A stretch of 64,000 bases of DNA from Ferrigenium straubiae (GTDB taxonomy: Bacteria; Pseudomonadota; Gammaproteobacteria; Burkholderiales; Gallionellaceae). Position 1 is the stretch's first letter. Each line of letters opens with the position of its first letter. The position numbers and the translations under genes were made by a program. The notes under the pieces are model-generated. The model was not told the origin of the DNA. It saw only the letters and a program-made list of their open reading frames with translations, and did no database searches. Positions 19,918 through 29,620 of the stretch are shown piece after piece. The stretch is from the NCBI GenBank assembly GCA_019449655.1, contig JAHQXD010000001.1, positions 934,950 through 998,949 of the forward strand, written 5' to 3'.

Positions 19918-21501
19918 ATGACTCTGATGATAGGAATCCCGCGGGAAACCGCCGCGGGAGAAAAACGTGTTGCGACTGTTCCTGAAGTCGTAGAGAAACT
20001 TATCAAGCTGGGCTTCAAGGTCGCCGTCGAATCCGGCGCCGGTGATGCGGCAAATTTCAGCGACGACACTTACCGTGCCGCAGGCGCGGAAATTATCGAC
20101 GGCACGGCCAAACTGTGGGCCGCGTCCGACATCGTTTTCAAGGTATGCGTGCCGACAACGGAAGAGGTCGGCCTGATGCGCGAAGGCGGCACCCTGATCG
20201 GCTTCGTCTGGCCGGCGCAAAATCCGGAATTGATGCAGCAACTGGCGGCGAAGAAGGCCACTGTGCTGGCCATCGACGCGCTGCCGCGCCAGCTTTCCCG
20301 CGCGCAGAAGATGGACGCCCTGACCTCGCAGGCCGGTGTTGCCGGCTACCGCGCCGTGATCGAGGCCGCCAATGCCTTCGGCCGCTTCTTCAACGGCCAG
20401 ATCACCGCTGCGGGCAAGGTTCCTCCAGCCAAGGTCTTCATCGCCGGCGCCGGCGTGGCGGGCCTCGCGGCCATCGGCACCGCAGCCGGCCTGGGCGCGA
20501 TCGTGCGCGCCAACGACACCCGTGCCGAAGTGGCCGACCAGGTCGTGTCGCTGGGTGGCGAATTCGTCAAGGTCGATTACGAGGAGGAAGGCTCCGGCGG
20601 CGGCGGCTACGCCAAGGTGATGAGCGAGGGCTTCCAGCAGGCCCAGCGCGAGATGTACACCAAGCAGGCCAAGGAATGCGACATCATCATCACCACCGCG
20701 CTGATCCCTGGCAAACCCGCACCCCGGCTGATCACCGCCGAGATGGTGCAGAGCATGAAGCCCGGCAGCGTCATCGTGGACATGGCGGCCGAACGGGGTG
20801 GCAACTGCGAGCTGACCGAGCCCGGCAAGGCCGTGGTGAAGCACGGCGTGACCATCGTCGGCTATACCGATCTGCCCAGCCGCCTGGCCAAGCAGTCCTC
20901 GACGCTGTATGCGACCAACCTGTTCCGCCTCACCGAGGAACTGTGCAAGGCCAAGGATGGCAACATCAACGTCAACATGGACGACGACGCCATCCGCGGC
21001 CTGACGGTCATCAAGGAAGGCGAGGTCACCTGGCCGGCGCCCGCGCCCAAACTGCCGGCTGCACCGGCCAAACCGGCTGCGGCAAAGGCGGCTGCACCCG
21101 CCGCCAAAGGCCACGGCCATGGCGGCAGCAGCGAGCCAATGGCTGGCGGCAAACTGGCGATCATGTTCGGCGTCGCCACAGTCCTGTTCTGGTTCGTCGG
21201 TGCCTTCGCGCCCGCTGCCTTCCTCGGGCATTTCACGGTGTTCGTGCTGGCCTGCTTCGTCGGCTACATGGTGGTGTGGAACGTCACTCCCGCCTTGCAC
21301 ACCCCGCTGATGAGCGTGACCAATGCGATCAGCAGCATCATCGCCATCGGTGCGCTGGTGCAGGTCGCGCCGCCGGTCGGCGGAGCTGATGGCAGGGGTC
21401 TTATCCTCGGCCTCGCCGTCGCCGCCTTGGCGCTCACCGCAGTCAACATGTTCGGTGGTTTTGCCGTCACCCAGCGCATGCTGGCGATGTTCCGCAAATA
21501 A
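19918..21501 (+). CDS. pntA: NAD(P) transhydrogenase subunit alpha
   Basis: 527 aa from the ATG at 19918 (MTLMIGIPRE). The frame extends 47 codons upstream, but that part is low-complexity and unlike PntA. The NAD(H)-binding domain I has AGEKRVATVPE and the Rossmann motif VFIAGAGVAGLAAIGTA (about residue 180). An Ala/Pro linker (about 380-400) joins a C-terminal membrane part of four helices. The single-chain alpha form matches the E. coli length (510 aa). With PntB it couples proton entry to NADPH formation from NADH. Preceded by a 220-bp gap that should hold its own promoter. Confidence 0.96.
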   Translation: MTLMIGIPRETAAGEKRVATVPEVVEKLIKLGFKVAVESGAGDAANFSDDTYRAAGAEIIDGTAKLWAASDIVFKVCVPTTEEVGLMREGGTLIGFVWPAQNPELMQQLAAKKATVLAIDALPRQLSRAQKMDALTSQAGVAGYRAVIEAANAFGRFFNGQITAAGKVPPAKVFIAGAGVAGLAAIGTAAGLGAIVRANDTRAEVADQVVSLGGEFVKVDYEEEGSGGGGYAKVMSEGFQQAQREMYTKQAKECDIIITTALIPGKPAPRLITAEMVQSMKPGSVIVDMAAERGGNCELTEPGKAVVKHGVTIVGYTDLPSRLAKQSSTLYATNLFRLTEELCKAKDGNINVNMDDDAIRGLTVIKEGEVTWPAPAPKLPAAPAKPAAAKAAAPAAKGHGHGGSSEPMAGGKLAIMFGVATVLFWFVGAFAPAAFLGHFTVFVLACFVGYMVVWNVTPALHTPLMSVTNAISSIIAIGALVQVAPPVGGADGRGLILGLAVAALALTAVNMFGGFAVTQRMLAMFRK

Positions 21502-21535
21502 CTAGGCCGTAGAAAACAATACAAGGTAATCAATC

Positions 21536-22957
21536 ATGTCTGAAAGCTTGGCAACAGTTTCATATATCGGCGCAACGATACTCTTTATCCTGAGTCTCGG
21601 CGGCCTGTCCCATCCGGAAACCTCGCGGCGCGGTAACCTCTACGGCATGATCGGTATGGCGCTTGCCGTACTGGCCACCATCTTCGGCCCGCGTGTCACC
21701 ATGGCCGGCATTCCGTGGATCGTCGGCGCCATGGTAGTCGGCGGCAGCGTCGGCATCTACGCCGCGCGCGTGGTAAAAATGACGCAGATGCCCGAACTGG
21801 TCGCGCTGATGCACAGTCTGGTCGGCCTGGCCGCCTGCCTGGTCGGGTTTGCAAATTACATCGACCCGGCGGCAGCGGCCAATTTATCCAGTGCCGAAAA
21901 AGCCATCCACGAGATGGAAATCTACATCGGCATCCTGATCGGCGCTGTGACCTTCTCCGGCTCGATCATCGCCTTCGGCAAACTGTCGGGCAAGATCGGC
22001 GGCAAGCCGCTGCTCCTGCCCGCACGCCACTGGATAAACCTTCTGGGCCTGCTGGTCGTTATTTTCTTCGGCTACAAGTTCCTCAATACGCACTCGGTTG
22101 CCGACGGCATGATCCCGTTGATCGTTATGACCGTGATCGCGCTGCTGTTCGGTATTCACATGGTGATGGCGATCGGCGGCGCGGACATGCCGGTGGTGGT
22201 GTCGATGCTGAACAGCTACTCCGGCTGGGCGGCGGCAGCAACCGGTTTCATGCTGTCGAACGACCTGCTGATCGTCACCGGCGCGCTGGTGGGTTCTTCC
22301 GGCGCGATCCTTTCCTACATCATGTGCCGCGCGATGAACCGCCACTTCATCAGCGTGATCGCGGGCGGCTTCGGCACCGGCAGCGGCGCACCTGCCGCAC
22401 CGAGCGGCGATGCACAACAACCGGCCGGCGAAGCGGTGCCGGTCAGCGCGGTCGAGACCGCAGAACTGCTGCGCGAAGCCAAGAACGTCATCATCGTGCC
22501 GGGCTACGGCATGGCGGTGGCGCAGGCACAGCACACGGTCTACGAGATCACCAAGCTGCTGCGCGAAAAAGGCGTCAACGTGCGTTTCGGCATCCACCCG
22601 GTCGCGGGCCGTATGCCCGGCCACATGAACGTGCTGCTCGCCGAAGCCAAGGTGCCCTACGACATCGTGCTGGAAATGGATGAGCTCAACGACGACTTCC
22701 CGTGCACCGATGTCGCGATGGTGATCGGTGCCAACGACATCGTGAACCCGGCCGCGCAGGACGATCCGAACAGCCCGATCGCCGGCATGCCGGTGCTGGA
22801 AGTATGGAAGGCCAAGACTTCGATCGTGATGAAGCGCAGCATGGCCTCCGGCTACGCGGGCGTCGACAATCCGCTCTTCTACAAGGAGAACAACCGCATG
22901 TTGTTCGGCGACGCAAAGAAAATGCTGGACGAGGTGCTTGCCTCGCTGAAAGCATAG
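21536..22957 (+). CDS. pntB: NAD(P) transhydrogenase subunit beta
   Basis: 473 aa with about eight or nine N-terminal membrane helices and a C-terminal NADP(H)-binding domain III. The latter has [18 protein letters not shown] (about residue 320), [20 protein letters not shown] and [17 protein letters not shown], all typical of PntB. It lies 34 bp after pntA and is followed by a strong stem-loop. In this carbon-metabolism neighbourhood it would supply NADPH. Complete and normal in length. Confidence 0.97.
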   Translation: MSESLATVSYIGATILFILSLGGLSHPETSRRGNLYGMIGMALAVLATIFGPRVTMAGIPWIVGAMVVGGSVGIYAARVVKMTQMPELVALMHSLVGLAACLVGFANYIDPAAAANLSSAEKAIHEMEIYIGILIGAVTFSGSIIAFGKLSGKIGGKPLLLPARHWINLLGLLVVIFFGYKFLNTHSVADGMIPLIVMTVIALLFGIHMVMAIGGADMPVVVSMLNSYSGWAAAATGFMLSNDLLIVTGALVGSSGAILSYIMCRAMNRHFISVIAGGFGTGSGAPAAPSGDAQQPAGEAVPVSAVETAELLREAKNVIIVPGYGMAVAQAQHTVYEITKLLREKGVNVRFGIHPVAGRMPGHMNVLLAEAKVPYDIVLEMDELNDDFPCTDVAMVIGANDIVNPAAQDDPNSPIAGMPVLEVWKAKTSIVMKRSMASGYAGVDNPLFYKENNRMLFGDAKKMLDEVLASLKA

Positions 22958-22977
22958 CGAAGCAGAATTTTGGCAGG

Positions 22978-23003
22978 ATAACGCCCGCACCAGCGGGCGT
23001 TAT
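22978..23003 (+). terminator. Terminator hairpin after pntB
   Basis: A perfect 11-base stem ATAACGCCCGC / GCGGGCGTTAT with an ACCA loop lies about 20 bases after the pntB stop. Only a few T residues follow. The next gene starts about 50 bases further on. Confidence 0.75.
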
Positions 23004-23051
23004 TCCATCTGACGTTAAAATCCCGGACCGGAATTACACGACATCCCGATC

Positions 23052-24416
23052 ATGCCACACACAAGCCTGAACCCGGCCACCAATCAGTTGCTCCAGACCT
23101 ACGCCAGCTGGGATGCCAGCCGCCTGGAGCGGGCGCTTGAGAAAGCCCACCACGCGCAACAGGCCTGGGCACAAACTGCTTTTTCCCGGCGTGCCGAAGT
23201 GCTGCGCAACGTCGCGCATCAGTTGCACGCCCGGTGCGACCGCTATGCAACCTTCATCACGCAGGAAATGGGCAAGCCGCTGCGCGAGGCGCGAGCCGAG
23301 GTCGAGAAATGTGCGAGCGTCTGCGACTACTATGCGCAGCATGCCGAAGAATTCATGCGCTCCGAACCGGGGGAGTCGGACACCGGCCGAAGCTACGTTG
23401 CGCATTATCCGCTCGGCGTGGTGCTGGCCATCATGCCGTGGAACTTCCCCTTCTGGCAGGCATTCCGCGCCGCAGCCCCTGCCCTGATGGCGGGTAATGC
23501 GATGGTGTTGAAACATGCGCCGAACGTGCCGCAGTGCGCGCTGGCGATCGAGGCCGTATTCCGCGAGTGCGGCCTGCCGGATGGAGTGTTTACGAGCCTG
23601 ATGATCGAGGTCGAGCAGACGGCCGAGGCCATCGCCAGCCCGCATGTGCATGGTGTCACGTTCACCGGCTCGGAAGCCGCGGGACGCAAGGTGGCCGCGT
23701 GCGCCGGCCAGCACCTGAAAAAATGCGTGCTGGAACTGGGCGGCTCCGATCCTTTCATCGTGCTGCACGATGCCGATCTGGAGTTGACGGTCAGCACGGC
23801 GGCCGCCTCGCGTTTCATGAATTGCGGGCAGTCGTGCATCGCCGCCAAGCGCTTCATCGTCGTGCCGCAGATCGCCGACGAATTCCTGCGCCAGTTGAAA
23901 GCAAAAGTGGAGACGCTCAGGCTCGGCGACCCAATGGACGACGCGACGCAGATCGGGCCGATGGCGCGCGCCGACCTGCGCGACTCATTGCATGGCCAGA
24001 TCAGCGATTCCATCGCGCAGGGTGCGGTCGCGGTGAGTGGCTGCCAAGCGGTGGAGGGAAAAGGCTTCTTCTACCGCCCCTCGATCCTGGATCGCGTCAC
24101 CCCGAAGGTTCGCGCCTACAACGAAGAAATGTTCGGCCCGGTGGCGACCGTGATCCGCGCCGCAGACGAAGCGGATGCGCTGCGCATCGCCAACGATACC
24201 CGCTACGGACTCGGCTCGTCGATCTGGAGCCGCGACACGGCGCGCGCCGAACAACTGGCAGCGCAGATCCAGGCGGGCTGCACCTTCGTCAACGGCATGG
24301 TCAAATCCGACCCGCGCCTGCCCTTCGGCGGCGTAAAGGCCTCGGGCTACGGGCGCGAACTATCGAAACTGGGGATGCTTGAATTCGTGAATGCGAAGAC
24401 CGTGTGGATCCGGTAG
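23052..24416 (+). CDS. Succinate-semialdehyde dehydrogenase-type aldehyde dehydrogenase
   Basis: 454 aa, an aldehyde dehydrogenase of the Sad/YneI-like succinate-semialdehyde branch. Seen features are the PWNFPFWQA cofactor-domain stretch (about residue 129), LELGGSDPFIV with the general-base Glu228, NCGQSCIAAKRF with catalytic Cys262, and EEMFGPVATV near the C-terminus. It oxidises a semialdehyde to the acid with NAD(P)+. Succinate semialdehyde is the family-typical substrate, and the nearby kor genes would be consistent with succinyl metabolism, but the substrate is not proven. The preceding terminator separates it from pntB. Confidence 0.85.
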   Translation: MPHTSLNPATNQLLQTYASWDASRLERALEKAHHAQQAWAQTAFSRRAEVLRNVAHQLHARCDRYATFITQEMGKPLREARAEVEKCASVCDYYAQHAEEFMRSEPGESDTGRSYVAHYPLGVVLAIMPWNFPFWQAFRAAAPALMAGNAMVLKHAPNVPQCALAIEAVFRECGLPDGVFTSLMIEVEQTAEAIASPHVHGVTFTGSEAAGRKVAACAGQHLKKCVLELGGSDPFIVLHDADLELTVSTAAASRFMNCGQSCIAAKRFIVVPQIADEFLRQLKAKVETLRLGDPMDDATQIGPMARADLRDSLHGQISDSIAQGAVAVSGCQAVEGKGFFYRPSILDRVTPKVRAYNEEMFGPVATVIRAADEADALRIANDTRYGLGSSIWSRDTARAEQLAAQIQAGCTFVNGMVKSDPRLPFGGVKASGYGRELSKLGMLEFVNAKTVWIR

Positions 24417-24458
24417 AAATTCCCGCACAGGATGATTCCCCTCCCCGCCTGCACACGC

Positions 24459-24602
24459 TCAATCTATGGCATGCACTAGCACAAGAACGGCGAGTATGCC
24501 GGCGATAATACCGATGGGAAAAACCCGGTGCCCGTATTGCGCCAACTTGTCCGACACGATGGCAAGGGCAATGAAGAGAATGCCGATGATTATGGACTCC
24601 AT
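24459..24602 (-). CDS. Tiny two-helix membrane protein (paralog 1)
   Basis: A 47-codon frame on the minus strand that begins MESIIIGILFIALAI. It consists of a first membrane helix (about 3-16), a short polar loop (SDKLAQYGHRVFP), a second helix (IGIIAGILAVLVLVHA) and a stop. GGAGGG lies about seven bases before the ATG. It shares the same plan and many residues with the protein at 24673-24822: IIIGI at the start, ALAI, K-x-AQY in the loop, then P-x-G and AGIL. Conservation between two tandem copies argues that both are translated. No known family is recognised. Confidence 0.6.
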   Translation of the reverse strand: MESIIIGILFIALAIVSDKLAQYGHRVFPIGIIAGILAVLVLVHAID

Positions 24603-24672
24603 TTGCAATCCCTCCAAGATGACTTTGCCGCCATGGAAAAATCCCTTTTCATCCAGATTTGAGGCCCCCTAT

Positions 24673-24822
24673 CTACTGCGCGAGCAGGACAATTGCCATC
24701 AATATGCCAGCGAGAGCGCCCATCGGCACGGCATAGCGCCGGTATTGCGCAATCTTTTCCGGCTCGATGGCAAGGGCGACGATGACGATGCCTATACCGA
24801 TCCCGATGATTATGGTTGCCAT
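24673..24822 (-). CDS. Tiny two-helix membrane protein (paralog 2)
   Basis: A 49-codon frame that begins MATIIIGIGIGIVIVALAI. Helix one covers about residues 3-19, the loop EPEKIAQYRRYAVP follows, and helix two (MGALAGILMAIVLLA) ends the protein. A GGGGG stretch lies before the ATG. The upstream in-frame codons of a longer possible frame look non-coding. It lies 70 bases upstream of its paralog in the same direction, so they may be co-transcribed. Both genes run opposite to the flanking dehydrogenase and amidase. Function unknown; small hydrophobic pairs can be regulators of membrane complexes or toxin-like peptides, but nothing here decides. Confidence 0.6.
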   Translation of the reverse strand: MATIIIGIGIGIVIVALAIEPEKIAQYRRYAVPMGALAGILMAIVLLAQ

Positions 24823-25005
24823 TTTCAACCCCCGAAACGTGATTCCTTCCGCCGATGGAAGTGACTTGCACCCGTCGGTGATGTTCGTGCTAATTGCCAA
24901 GCGGATCAATAAGCAAATTCGGGTACATTCCACCTACAGTGTCATGAATCACATCCGGCAATTTACGCATGGGCTAGCCGCTGAAATTCTGATGCAAGCC
25001 AACCA

Positions 25006-26196
25006 ATGAGCCTATCCATGAAACCAGTCGATACCTGCAACGCCTTCGTCCCCGGCGAGATGATTACCGTCTCGCCGACAAAGGAAGGAAAACTTTCCTC
25101 GCTGACCTTCGCGGTGAAGGAACTCTACGATGTCGAAGGATTCGTCACCGGTGCAGGCAATCCGCGCTGGAAGAGCACGCATCCCGTGGCGCAGACGACT
25201 GCGCCCGCGGTCGAGCGGCTGCTGAACGAGGGCGCCACGCTGCTCGGCAAGACCATCTCGGACGAGATGGCCTTCTCCCTCGATGGAGAAAACTTTCACT
25301 ACGGCACGCCGCTGAATTCCAAATGCCCCGACAGGATTCCGGGCGGCTCTTCCAGCGGCTCCGCCTCTGCGGTCGCCGGCGGCTTGGTGGATTTTGCGCT
25401 GGGCACCGACACCGCCGGTTCGATGCGCATCCCGGCATCGTATTGCGGCATCTACGGCATCCGCACCACACACGGCGCAGCTTCCCTGCAAGGCGTGTAT
25501 CCGATGGCGCCGAGCTTCGATGCGGCCGGGTGGTTCGCGCACACGCCGGAGATGATGGCGAGGGTGGGCGGCGTCATGCTCGGCCGCGACATCCCGGAAT
25601 TCAACGCGCGCAGGCTCCTGATCGCGCGCGACCTGTTTGCCACACAAGATGCCGAACTCGCGACGAAATTCGATACGTTCATCAGCGGCCTTTCCCGGCT
25701 CGGCATCGAGACCGCCGAGATCGAACTGGGCAAGCCGGACTTCGCGACCTGGATCGAGACGCTGCGCAACATCCAGTGGTGGGAGCTGAACGAGGCGCAT
25801 GGCGCATGGATTTCTCAGAACCTCGACGCCTTCGGCGCGGAAATTCGCGGGCGGCTCGAAAAGATATCCACGGTCAGCCGCAGCGACATGGAGGAAAAGC
25901 GACTGATCAGAAAGCAGTTGATCGAACAGATTGAAGGCATCGTTTCTCCCGGCACGCTGGTCGTTTTCCCGACCGCTGCCGGCGTCGCACCGCTCAAGGG
26001 CCGGTCGATAGAAGAGGCGCGCGCAGGCCGCCTCAACACCATGCGGCATACCTGCATCGCCGCGGTTGCCGGGCTGCCGCAAGTTTCGATGCCGCTGCTG
26101 GAAAAGGACGGTTGCCCGCTCGGCATCTCGCTGCTGGGTGCGCGCGGCCAGGATGGCCAGCTTCTGGCGGCTGCCCAACTCTTCGGAAAAGGTTAA
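25006..26196 (+). CDS. Amidase-signature family hydrolase
   Basis: 396 aa, an amidase-signature enzyme with the Ser-cisSer-Lys triad visible: Lys38 in AVKELYD, the Gly/Ser loop PGGSSSGSAS (113-121), and nucleophile Ser139 in GTDTAGSMRIPAS. It is shorter than GatA (about 480) and no gatC or gatB is adjacent, so a role in tRNA amidation is unlikely. It would hydrolyse a small amide such as a carboxamide or nitrile-derived amide; the substrate is unknown. A second ATG lies 12 bases in (MKPVD). It is followed 54 bp later by a gamma-carbonic anhydrase. Confidence 0.85.
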   Translation: MSLSMKPVDTCNAFVPGEMITVSPTKEGKLSSLTFAVKELYDVEGFVTGAGNPRWKSTHPVAQTTAPAVERLLNEGATLLGKTISDEMAFSLDGENFHYGTPLNSKCPDRIPGGSSSGSASAVAGGLVDFALGTDTAGSMRIPASYCGIYGIRTTHGAASLQGVYPMAPSFDAAGWFAHTPEMMARVGGVMLGRDIPEFNARRLLIARDLFATQDAELATKFDTFISGLSRLGIETAEIELGKPDFATWIETLRNIQWWELNEAHGAWISQNLDAFGAEIRGRLEKISTVSRSDMEEKRLIRKQLIEQIEGIVSPGTLVVFPTAAGVAPLKGRSIEEARAGRLNTMRHTCIAAVAGLPQVSMPLLEKDGCPLGISLLGARGQDGQLLAAAQLFGKG

Positions 26197-26250
26197 AATG
26201 CTGCCCCATACACCAAGCACCGATTTATCGTTTATCTCCCCGGAGCCTTC

Positions 26251-26790
26251 ATGCCTGTAGCTGCCTACCTCGATAAAATGCCGATCCTCGGAGCACGCGT
26301 CTATGCCCATGCATCCTGCCAGATCATCGGCGAGGTGAGCATCGGCGACGACAGCTCGGTCTGGTGCAATGCGGTGTTGCGCGGCGACGTGAACCGTATC
26401 GTGATCGGCCGGGGCACCAGCATCCAGGACCTCACCATCGGGCATGTCTCGCACAAGACGCCGGACAAGCCGGACGGCTCGCCCCTGCTAGTCGGCGACT
26501 ATGTGACCGTCGGGCATTCCGCCGTCCTCCACGGCTGCACCATCGGCAACGAATGCCTGATCGGCATGGGCTCGGTCATCCTCGACGACGCCGTCATTCC
26601 CGACCGCGTCATGATAGGCGCGGGCAGCCTGGTTCCGCCGGGCAAGGTGCTGGAAAGCGGCATGCTCTACGTGGGGCGCCCCGTCAAGGCCGTCCGGGCG
26701 CTGACCCAGGAAGAAATCGCCCGCCTGAGATACTCGGCCGAGCACTATATCCGCCTGAAAGACGACTATCTGAACAACCCGTCGCGCTAG
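26251..26790 (+). CDS. Gamma-carbonic anhydrase-like hexapeptide-repeat protein
   Basis: 179 aa with repeated hexapeptide turns forming a left-handed beta helix, then a C-terminal helix. Putative metal ligands are His in GHVSHKT (residues 65/68) and in VGHSAVLHGC (His89, His94), the YrdA/CaiE/gamma-CA arrangement. GGAG lies six bases before the ATG. Many such proteins bind zinc; carbonic anhydrase activity varies between members. Near bicarbonate-using pyruvate carboxylase and CO2-using Kor, a CO2/bicarbonate role is plausible. Confidence 0.85.
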   Translation: MPVAAYLDKMPILGARVYAHASCQIIGEVSIGDDSSVWCNAVLRGDVNRIVIGRGTSIQDLTIGHVSHKTPDKPDGSPLLVGDYVTVGHSAVLHGCTIGNECLIGMGSVILDDAVIPDRVMIGAGSLVPPGKVLESGMLYVGRPVKAVRALTQEEIARLRYSAEHYIRLKDDYLNNPSR

Positions 26791-26890
26791 TCCGGGACAG
26801 GCAATTTTCCCGCCAGCCATCGGCGCGCAACCAAATCCATCTTTACCCCTCTAATTCGATGATTCTGCGCGGCGGTTCTTCCAAAACCTG

Positions 26891-26920
26891 TATAATTTCG
26901 TCGGCATATTTTGATATAAT
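26891..26920 (+). promoter_or_regulatory. Two -10-like boxes upstream of korA
   Basis: TATAAT occurs at 26891-26896 and again at 26915-26920 within an unusually AT-rich stretch before korA. No convincing -35 hexamer was found at standard spacing for either, so an activator-dependent promoter is possible. GAGGAG precedes the korA ATG at good spacing. Confidence 0.35.
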
Positions 26921-27002
26921 TATTTTTTTAAATTGTTGTGGCCGCCATGACAGGGCCTGCGGACGGCACACCCCCCATTACTTAGTTACTGAGGAGCAGT
27001 AG

Positions 27003-28724
27003 ATGCAAGGCAAAACCAAGAACGATCTGATCATCCGAATCGGCGGTGAAGGCGGTGAGGGTGTCATCTCAGTAGGCGATTTCATCACTCAGGCCTGCGC
27101 ACGCGCCGGTCTCGACGTCTACACATTCAAGACTTTCCCGGCCGAAATCAAGGGTGGCTACGCGATGTACCAGGTGCGTGCCAGCACCGAACGGGTATAC
27201 AACCAGGGCGACATCTTCGACGTCCTGTGCGCCTTCAACGGCGAAGCGTACAACATGAACCGCGCCTTCCTCCGGCCTGGCACCGCCATCGTCTACGACA
27301 GCCCGAGCGACTTCACGCCGGACATTCCGGAAGGCGTACACGCTTACCCTATCCCGATGACCCAGACAGCCAAGGAATTGAACAACCCGCGCGCCAAGAA
27401 CATGGTGGCGATGGGTGCGCTGTCGGAACTGTTCAACATTCCGGTGGAATCCCTGCGTGAAGTGCTCACCACCAAGTTCGCGCGCAAGGGCGAGGATGTG
27501 GTGCAGGGCAACCTGAAAGCGCTGGAGCGCGGCCGCGAACTGGCCGCTGCGCTGAAAAAGACCGATCCATGGGCCATCGGCACACCCAAGTCCAAACAGG
27601 AAGTCATCGTGATGTCGGGCAATAACGCCATCGGCCTAGGCGCGATCATCGCGGGATTGGACTTCTTCTCCGCCTACCCCATCACCCCGGCGACCGAAGT
27701 CGCGATTTACGTCGCGAAGCACCTGCCCAAGCGCGGCGGCACCCTGATTCAGGCCGAAGATGAAATCGCCTCCATTTCCCAGGTTCTCGGCGCCTCCTAT
27801 GCGGGCAAGAAAGCAATGACCTCCACCTCCGGACCCGGCCTCGCACTGATGAGCGAGATGCTGGGCATGGCATTCATGGCCGAACTGCCTTGCGTGGTGG
27901 TCGACGTTCAGCGTGGCGGCCCCTCTACAGGCTTGCCGACCAAGCATGAGCAATCCGACCTGTTCCTGGCAATACACGGCGGCCATGGCGATGCCGGGCG
28001 CATCGTGCTGTCGGTGGAAAACGTCAAGGACTGCATCGACTTGACCGTCGTGGCGTTCAACCTCGCGGAAAAATACCAGTGCCCGGTGCTGTTGCTTTCC
28101 GACGGCTCCCTGGCGTTCTCGACCCAGAGCGTACCCTGCCCGAACCCGGCCGATTACAAGCTGGTGGAGCGCAAGCGCTGGAACGGCGAAGGCGAGTATC
28201 AACGCTACAAATTTACCGAAGACGGCATTTCACCGATGGCCGATCCCGGCACACCCGGCGGCTTGCACATCGCCACCGGCCTCGAACACAGCGAGAGCGG
28301 TCTGCCCAGCTACGCATCGGCCAACCATGAGGCCATGCAGGCCAAGCGTTTCAACAAGCTCAAGAACGTGGTCAACGATGTCGCTCCGGCGGAAGTGGAT
28401 GGCGAAGGCGCGGCAGACCTCGGCATCATCACTTGGGGCAGCACCATCGGCGTGGTGCGCGAAGCGCTGCAACGCCTGCGTGCCGAGGGATACAAGGTCA
28501 AGGGCTTCTATCCCAAGCTGCTGAACCCTCTGCCGGCGCAGCAATTCGAGGACTTCGGCGCATCGTGCAAGCGACTGCTGCTGCCTGAAGTCAACTTCCA
28601 GGGCCAGCTCGCGCACTTCGTGCGCGCGGAAACTTCGTTGCGCCCCGAGTCCTACACCATTTGCGGCGGAATGCCCTTCACGCCTGAAATGATAGTAAAC
28701 AAAGTCAAGGAGATACTGGCATGA
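27003..28724 (+). CDS. korA: 2-oxoglutarate:ferredoxin oxidoreductase, alpha subunit (gamma-alpha fusion)
   Basis: 573 aa. The N-terminal third is the gamma-type domain (IRIGGEGGEGVISVGDF at about 10-27). The remainder is the alpha domain, with SGNNAIGLGAIIAGLDFFSAYPITPATE (about 203-230, containing the YPITP motif) and GGPSTGLPTKHEQSDL (about 305-320). This fused form is common for bacterial KorA. It works with KorB to convert 2-oxoglutarate + CoA to succinyl-CoA + CO2 with ferredoxin, or the reverse carboxylation. Its last four bases overlap the korB start. Substrate specificity within the 2-oxoacid:ferredoxin family is by resemblance to Kor and not proven. Confidence 0.9.
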   Translation: MQGKTKNDLIIRIGGEGGEGVISVGDFITQACARAGLDVYTFKTFPAEIKGGYAMYQVRASTERVYNQGDIFDVLCAFNGEAYNMNRAFLRPGTAIVYDSPSDFTPDIPEGVHAYPIPMTQTAKELNNPRAKNMVAMGALSELFNIPVESLREVLTTKFARKGEDVVQGNLKALERGRELAAALKKTDPWAIGTPKSKQEVIVMSGNNAIGLGAIIAGLDFFSAYPITPATEVAIYVAKHLPKRGGTLIQAEDEIASISQVLGASYAGKKAMTSTSGPGLALMSEMLGMAFMAELPCVVVDVQRGGPSTGLPTKHEQSDLFLAIHGGHGDAGRIVLSVENVKDCIDLTVVAFNLAEKYQCPVLLLSDGSLAFSTQSVPCPNPADYKLVERKRWNGEGEYQRYKFTEDGISPMADPGTPGGLHIATGLEHSESGLPSYASANHEAMQAKRFNKLKNVVNDVAPAEVDGEGAADLGIITWGSTIGVVREALQRLRAEGYKVKGFYPKLLNPLPAQQFEDFGASCKRLLLPEVNFQGQLAHFVRAETSLRPESYTICGGMPFTPEMIVNKVKEILA

Positions 28725-29620
28725 ACGCGATCCTTCAACCGCACACCCACTTCAACAAGGTGGACTTCAAACCCAAGGATTTCAAGGATGAAAAGACGCC
28801 GGCATTCTGGTGCGCCGGCTGCGGCCACTACGGCGTATTGACAGGACTGTTGCGCGCGCTTTCCGAACTCGGCGTCGACCCGAACCATCTGGTGAGCGTT
28901 TCCGGGATCGGTTGCTCCTCGCGCCTGCCATACTTCGTCAATTCCTACAAGATGCACACCCTGCACGGCCGTGCGGGCCCCGTGGCAACGGGCGTGCATT
29001 TGGCGCGTCCGGATCTCGCGGTAGTGGTCAGTGGCGGCGATGGCGACGGCTTCTCCATCGGCGGCGGGCACATGCCGCATCTGGCGCGCAAGAATATCAA
29101 CATCACCTACATCCTGATGGACAACCACGTCTACGGCTTGACCAAGGGTCAATGCTCGCCCACCTCGCGCGAGGAGATGAAGGCCGCAGTTACCCCGTAT
29201 GGCGGCATGGAAGAGCCTCTGGATCCGATCCTGTACATGCTCACCTACGGTGCCACTTACGTCGGACAGGCGTTTGCCGGCAACGCCAAGCTGGGGGCAC
29301 AGCTCATCAAGGGTGGTATGGAACACAACGGATTCGCCTTCATCAACCTGCTCTCGCAATGCCCGTCATTCAACGAGCTGGATACCGCAGTGTCCTTCAG
29401 AAACGCCTGCGACGAGGTTGATCCTGCCCACGATATAAGCGACCTGAATGCCGCGATAAACGTGGTCACTGCGGCGAAAAAAGCCGGCCGCATCCCCACC
29501 GGGTTGCTGTACAAGACCGATCGCCCCGCCCTTCACGAGCGTATGGCAGAACTGGTCAAGCGCGTCGGCGGGCACAAGGACTATGATTTGAAGAAGATCA
29601 TCGACCTCTCGCGTCCATGA
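28721..29620 (+). CDS. korB: 2-oxoglutarate:ferredoxin oxidoreductase, beta subunit
   Basis: 299 aa, the TPP-binding subunit. Seen features are FWCAGCGHYGVL (Cys31, Cys34), the SGIGCSSRLPYF stretch, the TPP/Mg motif SGGDGDGFSIGGGH and DNHVYGLTKGQCSPTS. It has no extra ferredoxin domain, so electrons should leave through the TPP/Fe-S centre to a partner. Here the partner could be ferredoxin or the Fe-S/flavin proteins encoded immediately downstream. It overlaps korA and the next gene by 4 bp each, which favours a joint complex or at least equimolar production. Confidence 0.93.
   Translation: MNAILQPHTHFNKVDFKPKDFKDEKTPAFWCAGCGHYGVLTGLLRALSELGVDPNHLVSVSGIGCSSRLPYFVNSYKMHTLHGRAGPVATGVHLARPDLAVVVSGGDGDGFSIGGGHMPHLARKNINITYILMDNHVYGLTKGQCSPTSREEMKAAVTPYGGMEEPLDPILYMLTYGATYVGQAFAGNAKLGAQLIKGGMEHNGFAFINLLSQCPSFNELDTAVSFRNACDEVDPAHDISDLNAAINVVTAAKKAGRIPTGLLYKTDRPALHERMAELVKRVGGHKDYDLKKIIDLSRP

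Noticed and set aside
24466-24864. A 132-codon plus-strand frame over the two tiny membrane proteins
   Set aside because: Met/Asp-rich shadow sequence; the minus-strand paralogous pair explains the region much better.
25006-26196. GatA of the tRNA amidotransferase
   Set aside because: The amidase signature is present, but the protein is about 90 residues short and has no gatB or gatC neighbours.
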